64,000 bases of DNA from Bacteroides sp. GM023 (GCF_014750685.1 NZ_JAAXGE010000009.1:310001-374000), one strand, 5' to 3'. Positions 43,890 through 53,418 are shown, numbered from the stretch's first letter. A program made the numbers and translations. Notes: generated from the letters alone by a model not told the origin.

Positions 43890-44531
43890 ATGAAAAACAT
43901 ATTAATCTTACTTACAGTTTTATTATTGCCTGTCGTTGCCAATGCGCAGAATAAATCTCCTTTCTCTGCCAGGGAGATAAAAGATGTCCGGGTACCCACT
44001 CCCGGATTATTTGCCAAAGGCAATCATATCTACTTGCATTTGGACTCTTTGCAAGAGCATGAATATGCTTTTCCTTTGCCCGGCGGCAAGGTGATTTCCG
44101 CCTACGGAACTCGTGGAGGACATTCGGGCACAGACATCAAAACTTGTGCAAAAGATACGATTCGTGCAGCTTTTGACGGAATAGTACGCATGGCTCAACC
44201 CTATTATGCGTATGGAAACCTGATTGTCGTCCGCCATCCCAACGGACTGGAAACTCTCTACAGCCATAACTTCAAGAACTTCGTCCAAAGCGGTGATACC
44301 GTGAAAGCCGGACAACCCATCGGACTGACAGGGCGTACAGGCCGTGCCACTACCGAGCACGTACACTTTGAAACCCGTATCAACGGGCAGCACTTCAATC
44401 CGAATCTGATTTTTAATCTAAAAGAAGGTACATTGCGGAAAGGATGCATTAAATGTACAAAAAACGGGAATGGGATTATTGTAAAGCCGCAGGCTGATAA
44501 CCGCGTCGCCCGAAATACTCAGACTCATTAA
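43890..44531 (+). CDS. M23-family exported peptidase
   Basis: The 213-residue protein has a signal peptide (1-20) and a LytM/M23 domain (about 60-170). Zinc ligands are His78 and Asp82 in GGHSGTD and His159 in EHVHFE, with His157 as the catalytic partner, so it should be active on peptidoglycan cross-bridges or related peptides. The C-terminal 40 residues are basic and have two cysteines (KGCIKC). It is the last gene of its run and ends 8 bp from the convergent ECF sigma gene. Confidence 0.9.
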   Translation: MKNILILLTVLLLPVVANAQNKSPFSAREIKDVRVPTPGLFAKGNHIYLHLDSLQEHEYAFPLPGGKVISAYGTRGGHSGTDIKTCAKDTIRAAFDGIVRMAQPYYAYGNLIVVRHPNGLETLYSHNFKNFVQSGDTVKAGQPIGLTGRTGRATTEHVHFETRINGQHFNPNLIFNLKEGTLRKGCIKCTKNGNGIIVKPQADNRVARNTQTH

Positions 44532-44539
44532 AACAAGTT

Positions 44540-45115
44540 CTAATTGAGGGACTCCCATATCCCCCAAAGAACAATCAGAAGTTCTATCCGGGATTTGATA
44601 TGGCGGATAGCTTTGTAAATATGTGCTTCCACTGTCTTTTCACTGATATTCATTAATTGCGCAATCTCCTTATAGCTAAGATTTTCTTTCCTGCTCAATA
44701 TAAATATTTCCTGTTGCTTCGGTGGAAGTTCCGCTATTATTTTATCAATATATTTATTCAATTCTTTGGCTTGCAGTTCTTCTTCTATATTGCAGGAGTC
44801 AATGCTTAAGTGGGCGTAAGCGCTTAAAACGGATGTCTTATAGAAGTTTTCATTGAAAGCCTTTTTTTGGCGGTTGAAGATAAGATTGCGGGTAACGATG
44901 AACAGATATCCCTTGAGATTATCATTCTCCCTCAAGAAAGAACGCGTCTCCCATAGTTTGATAAATACTTCCTGCACTATTTCTTTAATATCCTCGGATG
45001 AATTGATATATAGCCTGCTAAAATTATAAACCTGCCCGCAATATACCCTATACAGGTACTCGAAAGCTTCATGGTTATCTGATTTTAGCAATACTATGGC
45101 TTCTTGGTCATTCAT
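44540..45115 (-). CDS. ECF RNA polymerase sigma factor of PUL 2
   Basis: The 191-residue protein has sigma region 2 (EAFEYLYRVYCGQVYNFSRL, IVQEVFIKLWETR) and region 4 (LPPKQQEIFILSRKENLSYK, EIAQLMNISEKTVEAHIYKA), typical of the Bacteroidetes PUL-associated ECF group. It is divergent from an STN-bearing susC, and a FecR anti-sigma is encoded at 52442 behind the sulfatase. Glycan import should signal through the STN domain and FecR to release this sigma. Candidate target sites are at 45213-45241 and 50820-50848. Its own -7 element is a TATCTTCG variant. Confidence 0.95.
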   Translation of the reverse strand: MNDQEAIVLLKSDNHEAFEYLYRVYCGQVYNFSRLYINSSEDIKEIVQEVFIKLWETRSFLRENDNLKGYLFIVTRNLIFNRQKKAFNENFYKTSVLSAYAHLSIDSCNIEEELQAKELNKYIDKIIAELPPKQQEIFILSRKENLSYKEIAQLMNISEKTVEAHIYKAIRHIKSRIELLIVLWGIWESLN

Positions 45116-45143
45116 CTTTTTGATTTAACGGAGATTTCAGAAG

Positions 45144-45151
45144 CGAAGATA
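45144..45151 (-). promoter_or_regulatory. Candidate -7 element for the ECF sigma gene
   Basis: TATCTTCG on the minus strand, 28 bp before the start codon; one mismatch to TAnnTTTG, and the same variant occurs before the PpiD-like and sulfatase genes. Confidence 0.4.
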
Positions 45152-45212
45152 TGAAGAATAATTCAAAAACGACACCTTTCAAAAAAAAAATAAAAAAAGG
45201 CAGATTCGGACT

Positions 45213-45241
45213 AAGGGATAGATACGACTTAAATGTATTTA
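45213..45241 (+). promoter_or_regulatory. Candidate ECF-sigma promoter upstream of susC
   Basis: AAGGGA (45213-45218), 7 nt, then GACTTAAATGTATTTA (45226-45241). The same arrangement, with identical spacing and 21 of 22 fixed bases, recurs upstream of the sulfatase at 50820-50848 and was not seen elsewhere in the window. It lies 107 bp before the susC start. Confidence 0.55.
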
Positions 45242-45348
45242 CGATATGTCTTTAAAAAAGGCATATGATTGATTTAATTTTTAGAGAAAAATTGAGTTCT
45301 GCAGAAACTCCATGAAAAAAAACTTTGTATTAATTTTAAATTGTAATT

Positions 45349-48300
45349 ATGAAAACAAGTACATGCGGCAGATGGTATTTAAGGCTTATCGTGCTACTGG
45401 TCTTATTTTTTCCCTTGACATTGAGCGCAGCTCAAGGGAGAGTGGCAGTGAAAGGACAGTCGATAACTTTGAAGCAAGCCATTAAGATTATTGAAGCAAA
45501 TTCAAAATTTAAATTCTTTTTCAATCCGAGTGATCTTGATGCATTGCCCGGCAGAGATTTAGACTGTGAAGGAGAAATCGCTGAAGTTTTGAAAGAGGTA
45601 TTCGCCAATAGCGGGGTTACGTATGTCATTATGGAGAATGACATCATTCTGAAGTTGGAAAAGAATAAAGCCGGTTCACAGCAAAAGAAGGTCGAGATTA
45701 TCGGCGGTGTAGTAGACGGAAGGACAGGAGAGTCTGTGGTCGGAGCTACGGTGCAGGTGAAGGGGGCGGCCAGTGGCGTCATCACGGATATAAACGGAAA
45801 GTTTACAATCAAGGCGTCTCCCGGAGATATACTGGCTATTTCCTATATCGGTTATGAGACGAAAGAAGTGAAAGTCGTTAGTGGTAAAGTGCTTGTTGTA
45901 GAACTTGTGGAAGATACCAAACAACTGGAAGAAGTAGTCGTGACAGCTTACGGTAGCGGACAAAAGAAAGCCAGTATGGTAGGTTCCGTGCAGGCGATTC
46001 GTCCTGCGGAATTGCAAGTGCCTTCAGCTTCTCTTTCCAATTCATTTGCCGGACGTTTGGCGGGTGTGATTGCGGTTCAGCGTTCCGGACAACCGGGAGC
46101 CGATGGTTCCGACTTCTATATCCGCGGTATCTCTACGATGAATGGAGCTACCAATCCGCTGATTATCCTGGACGGGGTGGAAATCTCTTCGGGCGACCTG
46201 GACAACCTCGATCCCGAGATTATCGACGGCTTCTCTATCTTGAAAGATGCAACGGCTACGGCCATGTATGGTACGCGTGGAGCCAATGGGGTTATGATTA
46301 TCACGACGAAATCGGGACGTAATATAGACAAACCGATTATTAATTTCCGCGTGGAAGGACAGATTACGGCTCCTACCAGCAAACCGAAATTCGTGAACGG
46401 TGCCACTTATATGGATTTATTTAATGAATCTTTGTTGAATAGCGGTTCGACGGAAGCTGCTTATACACCCGAAGAGATAGCAGGAACCCGTTCCGGTCTG
46501 AATCCATATGCTTATCCGAGTGTCAACTGGTATGACGAACTTTTTAAGGATCAGTCATTCAATCAGAATTTTAATGTTAATATTCGCGGAGGTGGAAGAC
46601 GTGTGGACTATTTCTCCAGTGTGACCGTCAACCATGAAACGGGTATGATAAAGAACCGTTCAAAGGATTTCTTTTCTTACAATAACAACATTAATGTGAT
46701 GCGTTATTCATTTCAGAATAACATTAATGCATATTTGAGTAAGGATTCCCGCCTTTCTTTACGTTTGAACGTACAGTTGAGAAAGACGAAACAACCTAAT
46801 ATCAGTGTGGGTGATTTGTTTGCGGGAGCCATCAATACCAGTCCGGTAGAAGCGCCGGTTTATTTCCCGAGTGATGGTGTTACTACACACATCAAATGGG
46901 GTGTCAACGACCGCTTGAAACCGGGACAACAACAGAACCCTGTTGCGCAACTGGCATCCGGCTATCAGGATAACTTCCGCAGTACGGTAGTAGCTGCATT
47001 GGAATTTGAACAGAAGCTGAATTTCATTACCGAAGGACTTCGATTCAAGGCATTGGCTTCTTTCAAAAACTGGTCGAGCACGACTAACAGTGCCGCGGCG
47101 GGTTGGAATAAATATCATTTGCAGGATTTCTCAGTAGATGATAGTGGTTTCTACTCTTTTGTAACCCGGCTTCAGAATGAAAGCGGGGGAGAAGTGTCTA
47201 CAGATTTGAAGCCGGGCGTAACCAATTCCGGTGACCGTCGTTTCTATTTCCAGGGTATCATGGATTATAACCGGACTTTTGGAAAGCATGATGTGAACGC
47301 CATGTTTATTTATAATCAGGATGAAGTAGTCACCCAGTTGTTCAGCGGTGACCTGATTGCCGCGCTTCCGAAGCGTAAACAAGGTATTGCAGCCCGTTTC
47401 TCCTACGCTTTTGACGGAAAATATCTGGCAGAAGTGAATATGGGATACAACGGTTCTGAAAACTTTGCCAAGGGACACCGCTGGGGATTCTTCCCCTCTG
47501 TCGCTGTGGGATATAATATCAGCGAAGAAGAATTCTTCAAACCTCTGAAGAATGTCTTTTCAAACCTGAAAGTCCGTGCTTCGTGGGGACTTGTGGGTAA
47601 TGATAACATTGGTGGTGCCCGCTTCGTGTATTTGCCGGTTGTCAATTTAGGTGGTGCCGGATATACTACAGGACTGGACGGAAATGTGACTTATAAAGGT
47701 CCGGTCTATTCACGTTACGGTAATCCTGAAGTGACATGGGAAGTCGGTAAAAAAGTCAATATAGGTTTGGACTTGCAGTTGTTCAACTCTCTGAACCTGA
47801 CTATGGATTATTTCCATGAAGACCGCACAGACATTTTCCAGCAGAGAGGAACAATCCCTCAATACTTGGGTACTGCCGGAACACAGGTATTCGGGAATCT
47901 GGCGGCAATGAAGAACCGGGGTTTTGATTTTGCGGCAGATTTCAATAAGAAAATTGGGAAAGATTGGTTTATCAGTTTCAAGGGTACTTTCACGTATGCT
48001 CATAATGAGATTACGGAATATGATGAATCACCCAAATATGCTTTCCAATCCAGTATCGGACAGAGCGCGAATATTCCTAAGATTATGATTTCCGACGGTC
48101 TTTTCGTAAACCAGGATGAAGTGACCAATGCCAACCAGCAGATTGGCGGCAACCTGAGCGCTGGTGATATCAAGTATGTGAATGTCTCCAAACTACACGG
48201 TTATGACGACGACATCGTCGATATATCCGACTGGGTATGGGCGAAACATCCGACAGTCCCGGAAATAGTCTACGGCTTCGGCCCCTCTATCCGTTGGAAG

Positions 48301-48720
48301 AACCTTGATTTCTCTTTCTTCTTCCAGGGAGTTGCCAATGTGTCATTGGTGATGAGTGATTTCCACCCGTTCGGCGATAACAGCCTGCGCAATGTATTGA
48401 CTTGGATTGCTGACGACCACTGGTCTTCGGAAAATCAGAACCCTAACGCTTCTTATCCGCGCCTGACCAGAGATACAAGCGTGAACAATACGAAAGCATC
48501 TGACTATTGGCTGCGCAACGCTTCATTTATTAAACTGAAAAATGCGGAGATTGGCTATACATACAAGAATATGCGTTTCTATGTCAGTGGAATGAATCTG
48601 GCTACTTTCTCTCCCTTCAAACATTGGGATCCCGAACAGGGAGGAGGTAATGGCTTGAAATATCCTACGCAACGCGTTTTCAATTTCGGCTTCCAAATGA
48701 CTATAAATAATAACCGCTAA
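45349..48720 (+). CDS. SusC/RagA-family TonB-dependent transporter with STN domain (PUL 2)
   Basis: The 1,123-residue outer-membrane importer has a signal peptide (1-27), an N-terminal STN signalling domain (about 31-103, RVAVKGQSITLKQAIKIIE), a carboxypeptidase-regulatory-like domain (about 113-195), a TonB-box region (LEEVVVTAYGSGQKK, about 198-212), the plug (IRGISTMNGATNPLIILDG, ILKDATATAMYGTRG) and the barrel. The STN domain is the mark of transporters that signal through FecR to an ECF sigma, both encoded nearby. The cargo is probably a mucin-type or GlcNAc oligosaccharide, inferred from the sulfatase and GH84. Confidence 0.95.
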   Translation: MKTSTCGRWYLRLIVLLVLFFPLTLSAAQGRVAVKGQSITLKQAIKIIEANSKFKFFFNPSDLDALPGRDLDCEGEIAEVLKEVFANSGVTYVIMENDIILKLEKNKAGSQQKKVEIIGGVVDGRTGESVVGATVQVKGAASGVITDINGKFTIKASPGDILAISYIGYETKEVKVVSGKVLVVELVEDTKQLEEVVVTAYGSGQKKASMVGSVQAIRPAELQVPSASLSNSFAGRLAGVIAVQRSGQPGADGSDFYIRGISTMNGATNPLIILDGVEISSGDLDNLDPEIIDGFSILKDATATAMYGTRGANGVMIITTKSGRNIDKPIINFRVEGQITAPTSKPKFVNGATYMDLFNESLLNSGSTEAAYTPEEIAGTRSGLNPYAYPSVNWYDELFKDQSFNQNFNVNIRGGGRRVDYFSSVTVNHETGMIKNRSKDFFSYNNNINVMRYSFQNNINAYLSKDSRLSLRLNVQLRKTKQPNISVGDLFAGAINTSPVEAPVYFPSDGVTTHIKWGVNDRLKPGQQQNPVAQLASGYQDNFRSTVVAALEFEQKLNFITEGLRFKALASFKNWSSTTNSAAAGWNKYHLQDFSVDDSGFYSFVTRLQNESGGEVSTDLKPGVTNSGDRRFYFQGIMDYNRTFGKHDVNAMFIYNQDEVVTQLFSGDLIAALPKRKQGIAARFSYAFDGKYLAEVNMGYNGSENFAKGHRWGFFPSVAVGYNISEEEFFKPLKNVFSNLKVRASWGLVGNDNIGGARFVYLPVVNLGGAGYTTGLDGNVTYKGPVYSRYGNPEVTWEVGKKVNIGLDLQLFNSLNLTMDYFHEDRTDIFQQRGTIPQYLGTAGTQVFGNLAAMKNRGFDFAADFNKKIGKDWFISFKGTFTYAHNEITEYDESPKYAFQSSIGQSANIPKIMISDGLFVNQDEVTNANQQIGGNLSAGDIKYVNVSKLHGYDDDIVDISDWVWAKHPTVPEIVYGFGPSIRWKNLDFSFFFQGVANVSLVMSDFHPFGDNSLRNVLTWIADDHWSSENQNPNASYPRLTRDTSVNNTKASDYWLRNASFIKLKNAEIGYTYKNMRFYVSGMNLATFSPFKHWDPEQGGGNGLKYPTQRVFNFGFQMTINNNR

Positions 48721-48728
48721 TTTGAATA

Positions 48729-50663
48729 ATGATGAAAAAGATATATAATTTATTGTTATCAGTAGTGTTCGTGAGTTTCTTCCTCGGTTCGTGCGATTAT
48801 CTTGATATTGCGCCGAATGAAACTGCAACAGAAGAAGATGCATTTGCTTCCGAACAGGCTGCATTGAATTATTTGTATTCCTGCTATTCCTTTATGCCTG
48901 CTTATCAGAATTCCCATACTTTCATCGGGTACGCGGGTGATGAAATAGTGAGCTGTTTCAATGGCGAACCTATCAAATTATATTTTCAGGGTGGATACAC
49001 TTCCGGCAATATAGGTAATGTGGATGCGACATACAGTAATATGTATAAAGGAATCCGCCAGTGTTATCTGCTGAAAAAGAATATCGCTTCAGTACCCGGA
49101 TTGAGTGAAGATAAAATCAATGATTATGCCAATCAGGCGGATTTTCTGATCGCTTATTATCACTCCGTATTGATGCAACATTACGGCCCGGTTATCCTGG
49201 TGAAAGAGCTCCCGGATATGAATACGTCTTATGAGAAAATGTTACCCCGTTCTCCGTATGACGAATGTGTGGACTGGGTGGCCGAGCAATTCAGAATCGT
49301 GTCGGAAAAGTTACCGACCGAGCGTACCGGTTCTTCTTACGGACTGGCTACAAGTGTGGCAGCCAAAGCGTTGAGAGCAAGATTGTTGCTTTATGCCGCT
49401 TCCCCCTTGTTCAATGGAAATTCAGAATATTATAGTGATTTTGTCAACCATGACGGTACTTTGCTGATGTCGCAGACTTACAGTAAAGAGAAGTACAAAG
49501 TGGCTGCCGACGCGGCACTGGAAGCAATCAACTTTGCGGAAAGTCATGGATATAGATTGTATTATGCTGAAGATGACGCTATCGGAACAACGACTTATCC
49601 TTACCCGGCGGACAAGACCCAGAGACAACTCCGCCTTACTTATGTCGACAAGAATGGAAGTAAAGAAGTGCTTTGGGCAAATACACGCCTGGAAGAGATG
49701 TATAGCATACAGAATAAATCAATACCTTTCCTCTCCTTCGGCGGTGGTTATGGTCCTTCGATCACGATGCTGGAGCGATTTTATACAGAAAACGGGCTTC
49801 CGATAGAGCAGGATCCGGATTATGAATACGATAAACGTTTTGAGACAACCACATTGAATGATGATATACGCGGAGAAGGAATTACCTTGAAGTTGAATGC
49901 TCATCGTGAACCGCGTTTCTATGCTTGGATATCTTTCCACAACGGTTTTTATGAATGTCAGACAGAGAAGACAGTAGCCAACGGTACGGCAGGAACTACT
50001 TACCAGGTGGCTATGGATCGTTCGAACGGTAAAGGATTAAGATGGCTCACGCAGTACAAAAAGACTGATAACAGTGGAAAAGTAAACAGGGGAAACAACT
50101 TTTCTCCGACCGGTTACTTAAATAAGAAAGGTGTTCATCCGGGTGCTGCGGCACGCAAGTCGGACAATACCCCTTCATTGAGGTATCCGTTGCCTATCAT
50201 TCGTTTGGGTGAACTCTATCTTGACTATGCGGAAGCATGCGTCGGATATGGTGAAGCCGATTATGTATCCGAAGGTATGAAGAAACTGAATGTCATTCGC
50301 GGGCGTGCCGGTGTTGATCCTGTATTGACAGCGTGGGCGAAAGCGAAAGACCCGTTGACGGATTATTCTTCAACAGGTATCGACGGACGTCTGATGCAAA
50401 TAGTCCGCCAGGAACGGATGATTGAACTGTATATGGAAACTCATAATTTCTGGGATCTTCGCCGTTGGAAGTTAGGAGCAAAATATTTTGGCGTATATCC
50501 GAAAGGATTGAATGTTGAGGCCACTACTAATGACGAATTCTTCAAAGTGATAACAATGACCAGTCATATTCGTGAATTCCGTACTCCGGCGAATTATTTA
50601 ATGCCTATTCCAGTCGACCAGGTAAGTAATAATCCGCAAATGGTACAGAATCCCGGTTATTAG
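48729..50663 (+). CDS. SusD/RagB-family outer-membrane lipoprotein (PUL 2)
   Basis: The 644-residue lipoprotein has lipobox LGSC (Cys22) followed by DYLDIAPNETATEEDAFAS, the usual SusD opening (a mature start with a D-rich surface export signal). TPR-type helices carry the glycan-binding face (SVAAKALRARLLLYAASPLF), and the C-terminal part has the conserved IVRQERMIELYMETHNFWDL, RRWKLGAKYF and YLMPIPVDQVSNNP. It caps the SusC barrel. It starts 8 bp after susC. Either Met1 or Met2 may be the start. Confidence 0.95.
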   Translation: MMKKIYNLLLSVVFVSFFLGSCDYLDIAPNETATEEDAFASEQAALNYLYSCYSFMPAYQNSHTFIGYAGDEIVSCFNGEPIKLYFQGGYTSGNIGNVDATYSNMYKGIRQCYLLKKNIASVPGLSEDKINDYANQADFLIAYYHSVLMQHYGPVILVKELPDMNTSYEKMLPRSPYDECVDWVAEQFRIVSEKLPTERTGSSYGLATSVAAKALRARLLLYAASPLFNGNSEYYSDFVNHDGTLLMSQTYSKEKYKVAADAALEAINFAESHGYRLYYAEDDAIGTTTYPYPADKTQRQLRLTYVDKNGSKEVLWANTRLEEMYSIQNKSIPFLSFGGGYGPSITMLERFYTENGLPIEQDPDYEYDKRFETTTLNDDIRGEGITLKLNAHREPRFYAWISFHNGFYECQTEKTVANGTAGTTYQVAMDRSNGKGLRWLTQYKKTDNSGKVNRGNNFSPTGYLNKKGVHPGAAARKSDNTPSLRYPLPIIRLGELYLDYAEACVGYGEADYVSEGMKKLNVIRGRAGVDPVLTAWAKAKDPLTDYSSTGIDGRLMQIVRQERMIELYMETHNFWDLRRWKLGAKYFGVYPKGLNVEATTNDEFFKVITMTSHIREFRTPANYLMPIPVDQVSNNPQMVQNPGY

Positions 50664-50674
50664 TGAAAAGTAAA

Positions 50675-50723
50675 AAGCAGAACCTGTTTTAAAGTTTTTT
50701 GGGAAATGGGTTCTGCTTGTATT
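50675..50723 (+). terminator. Hairpin after susD of PUL 2
   Basis: AAGCAGAACC pairs with GGTTCTGCTT over 10 bp with a 24-nt loop. The downstream tract (GTATTACTC) is weak, so partial termination or mRNA end protection is possible between susD and the enzyme genes. Confidence 0.5.
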
Positions 50724-50758
50724 ACTCTGTAAATGTCTTATTTTTGGAAATTTATATT

Positions 50759-50766
50759 TATCTTCG
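50759..50766 (+). promoter_or_regulatory. Second candidate promoter element before the sulfatase
   Basis: TATCTTCG resembles the housekeeping -7 element with one mismatch, as before the ECF sigma gene. It lies upstream of the AAGGGA-type element, so the sulfatase could have both a basal and an induced promoter. Confidence 0.3.
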
Positions 50767-50819
50767 TTGCGAATTTATCAATAAATATAATATGGAGAAT
50801 AAAATAAGGGCTTTTGGAT

Positions 50820-50848
50820 AAGGGAGACCTTGGACTTAATTGTATTTA
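50820..50848 (+). promoter_or_regulatory. Candidate ECF-sigma promoter upstream of the sulfatase
   Basis: AAGGGA (50820-50825), 7 nt, then GACTTAATTGTATTTA (50833-50848), nearly identical to 45213-45241. It ends 27 bp before the chosen ATG at 50876, so an mRNA starting just after it excludes the in-frame ATG at 50840. Confidence 0.55.
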
Positions 50849-50875
50849 TTATGTAACGAATTCTATTTTGTAATA

Positions 50876-52435
50876 ATGAATAAACAAAACATTTTTTTAT
50901 CGGGAATTACTGCTATGGCAGCATTGCCTTCTTTTGCACAGAACACGGCAGTAACAGAGAAACCGATGAACATATTGTACATAATGTGTGACGACCATTC
51001 GTATCAGACTATCAGTGCATATGATCATCGTTTTATAGAAACTCCTAATATTGATAGAATAGGTAACGAGGGAGTTGTTTTTACCAATAGCTTTGTAGCC
51101 AATTCTATTAGCGGTCCCAGCCGTGCCTGTATGCTGACAGGAAAACACAGTCACAAAAATGGTTTTATAGATAATGCGCACCGGTTTGACGGAAGTCAGC
51201 AGACTTTTCCTAAGCTGTTGCAGAAAGCAGGTTATCAGACGGCAGTGGTCGGCAAATGGCATCTGACCTCTAATCCCACAGGCTTTGATTACTGGAATAT
51301 TCTTATCGGTCAGGGAGATTATTACAATCCTTACTTTATAGACAATGGCAAGAAAGTGCAGAAAGAAGGATATGCCACTAATATAGTTACCAACCTGGCC
51401 TTGGAATGGCTGGAGAATAAACGGGACAATGAAAAACCTTTCTGTCTGTTATTGCATCATAAAGCTCCGCACCGTACCTGGATGCCCGATACTTGTGATT
51501 TGGGAGCATTCGATCATGTGAAATTCCCGCTGCCCGAAAATTTCTATGATAAGTATGAAGGCCGTGTAGCCGCATCCGAACAGGAAATGAGCATCTTTAA
51601 AGACATGGATCTCGTCTATGACTTGAAAATGGCGGATAAAGAAAATGAGATTCATACAAAGACCGGACTTGAGAAAGGCGGCCGTCATATGTACAATCGT
51701 CTGAATCCACAGCAAAAAGCTGCCTGGGATGCCTATTATGATCCGATTATCAAAGATTTCAAGTCCCGCAATCTGAAAGGAAAAGAACTGGCAGAATGGA
51801 AATACCAACGTTATATGCACGATTATCTGAGTGTGATTCGTTCGGTAGACCGTAATGTAGGTCAGGTTTTAAAGTATTTGGAAGAAAAAGGGCTTTTGGA
51901 AAATACATTGGTCGTTTATACTTCCGACCAGGGCTTTTATATGGGAGAGCATGGATGGTTTGACAAACGTTTTATGTATGAAGAATCATTCCGTACACCT
52001 TTGCTGGCACGCCTGCCTCATGGAAAAAAAGGACATGTAGCGCAAATGGTGCAGAATATTGATTATGCTTCTACTTTCCTGGAACTGGCGGGAGTTGAAA
52101 TCCCCGGAGATATTCAGGGAGTATCCTTATTGCCTTTGTTGAAAGGGGAACGTCCGAAGGACTGGCGCAAATCATTGTATTATCATTTTTATGAATATCC
52201 CGCTGAACATGCAGTCAAACGCCATTATGGGGTACGCACTGAACGTTATAAACTGATTCATTTTTATAATGATATTGATGTTTGGGAATTGTATGATTTG
52301 AAAAAAGATCCGGGTGAAATGCATAACTTATTCGGAAAGCCGGGATATGATAAGATAACAGCGAAGCTGAAAAAAGAATTAGTAAAACTTCAGACTCAAT
52401 ATGATGACCCTATTGAGTCACAATTAAAAAAATAA
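50876..52435 (+). CDS. S1-family sulfatase (probable N-acetylglucosamine-6-sulfatase type)
   Basis: The 519-residue exported sulfatase (signal peptide 1-22) has the serine-type activation motif SGPSR (Ser79-Arg83); Ser79 would be converted to formylglycine by the anaerobic sulfatase-maturing enzyme. Metal ligands are in MCDDHS (Asp39, Asp40) and TSDQGFYMGEHGW. The SISGPSRACMLTGKHSH segment recalls the S1_11 GlcNAc-6-O-sulfatases of Bacteroides; this subfamily call is from recall. An in-frame ATG at 50840 lies within the promoter-like element, so 50876 is preferred. FecR follows 6 bp downstream. Confidence 0.92.
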   Translation: MNKQNIFLSGITAMAALPSFAQNTAVTEKPMNILYIMCDDHSYQTISAYDHRFIETPNIDRIGNEGVVFTNSFVANSISGPSRACMLTGKHSHKNGFIDNAHRFDGSQQTFPKLLQKAGYQTAVVGKWHLTSNPTGFDYWNILIGQGDYYNPYFIDNGKKVQKEGYATNIVTNLALEWLENKRDNEKPFCLLLHHKAPHRTWMPDTCDLGAFDHVKFPLPENFYDKYEGRVAASEQEMSIFKDMDLVYDLKMADKENEIHTKTGLEKGGRHMYNRLNPQQKAAWDAYYDPIIKDFKSRNLKGKELAEWKYQRYMHDYLSVIRSVDRNVGQVLKYLEEKGLLENTLVVYTSDQGFYMGEHGWFDKRFMYEESFRTPLLARLPHGKKGHVAQMVQNIDYASTFLELAGVEIPGDIQGVSLLPLLKGERPKDWRKSLYYHFYEYPAEHAVKRHYGVRTERYKLIHFYNDIDVWELYDLKKDPGEMHNLFGKPGYDKITAKLKKELVKLQTQYDDPIESQLKK

Positions 52436-52441
52436 AACCTT

Positions 52442-53386
52442 ATGGACGCCAAAGAGTTTATACAAATCGTAAAGAAGATGTTTTCCAAAGGGCTTACCCC
52501 TGTGGAAAAGACCAAACTGGCCGATGAGGGACCTGTGTATCGTTTATTACTGAAACAATGGGATAAATTCTTTGGCACTTCTATCGAAAACAAAGAAGTC
52601 GAGGAGGAGATTTGGAGTAATATCACAGATGTCTGTTGGAATCATAAGCCAGTGAAAAAGAGGGGAAGATATACATTGATTTTGAACCTCCTGACCGCTG
52701 CGGCGTGTGTTCTGCTTGTGGTGGGCACATGGGCTCTTATCAATTCCAGATATTCTTTTGATACGATTGTTCTCGGACCGACCGATGAACGTATGGCATA
52801 TACTCTTCCTGATAGTTCCGTTGTGTGGCTTACAGCAGGGAGTACGCTTTCCTATCAGGAGAATTTCTTGAAGGAACGTAAGGTAGATTTGGTCGGAGAG
52901 TCTTCTTTTGATGTCAGGAAAATGATGGATGGCAATCCTTTCAGAGTCTTTTTTAAAGATGCCGTAGTTGAGGTTAAAGGGACTGAATTCAATATAAAAT
53001 CTGACAATGAAGTGGCGGAAGTTACTCTCTTTGAAGGAAAAATAGATTTTCAAGTCAAAGGACAGGAGGCGATAGAGGTGAATCCTGCACAGCGTATCAT
53101 CTATCATTTTGATACCAAAAAGATGGAAAGCGAGATGTTGGATATTGAGGACTATGACTGGCGAACGGGAGGATATAACTTCACGAATAAGCCGCTTGGA
53201 GAATTAATTAATTTGATAAATAAAAAGTATCATACAAAAGTTTGCTTTGCCAATAAAAAGAATAGAGAGCATCTGTTTACAGGAACCATTCGTAAAGATG
53301 AAGAATTGGAAAGGGTATTGCGGAAAATCTGTATTAGTTTTAGTTTGGAGACAAAGCAGGACAAAGATACTATCGTTTTATATTAA
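52442..53386 (+). CDS. FecR-family anti-sigma factor of PUL 2
   Basis: The 314-residue protein has a cytoplasmic N-terminal anti-sigma part (1-75), one membrane helix (about 78-100) and a periplasmic FecR domain (about 110-215: YTLPDSSVVWLTAGSTLSYQ, RKVDLVGESSFDVRK, VEVKGTEFNIKSD) with a C-terminal STN-contact domain (about 240-314). It should hold the ECF sigma (44540) until the STN domain of the SusC signals. Unusually, it is not next to the sigma gene but is the second gene after the sulfatase promoter, between enzyme genes. Confidence 0.93.
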   Translation: MDAKEFIQIVKKMFSKGLTPVEKTKLADEGPVYRLLLKQWDKFFGTSIENKEVEEEIWSNITDVCWNHKPVKKRGRYTLILNLLTAAACVLLVVGTWALINSRYSFDTIVLGPTDERMAYTLPDSSVVWLTAGSTLSYQENFLKERKVDLVGESSFDVRKMMDGNPFRVFFKDAVVEVKGTEFNIKSDNEVAEVTLFEGKIDFQVKGQEAIEVNPAQRIIYHFDTKKMESEMLDIEDYDWRTGGYNFTNKPLGELINLINKKYHTKVCFANKKNREHLFTGTIRKDEELERVLRKICISFSLETKQDKDTIVLY

Positions 53387-53418
53387 GAATTAATTCCCCC
53401 ATTGATATATACTATATT

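Noticed and set aside
50840..50875. Longer sulfatase starting at ATG 50840
   Set aside because: The added 12 residues lie in the promoter-like element and spoil the signal peptide that begins at 50876.
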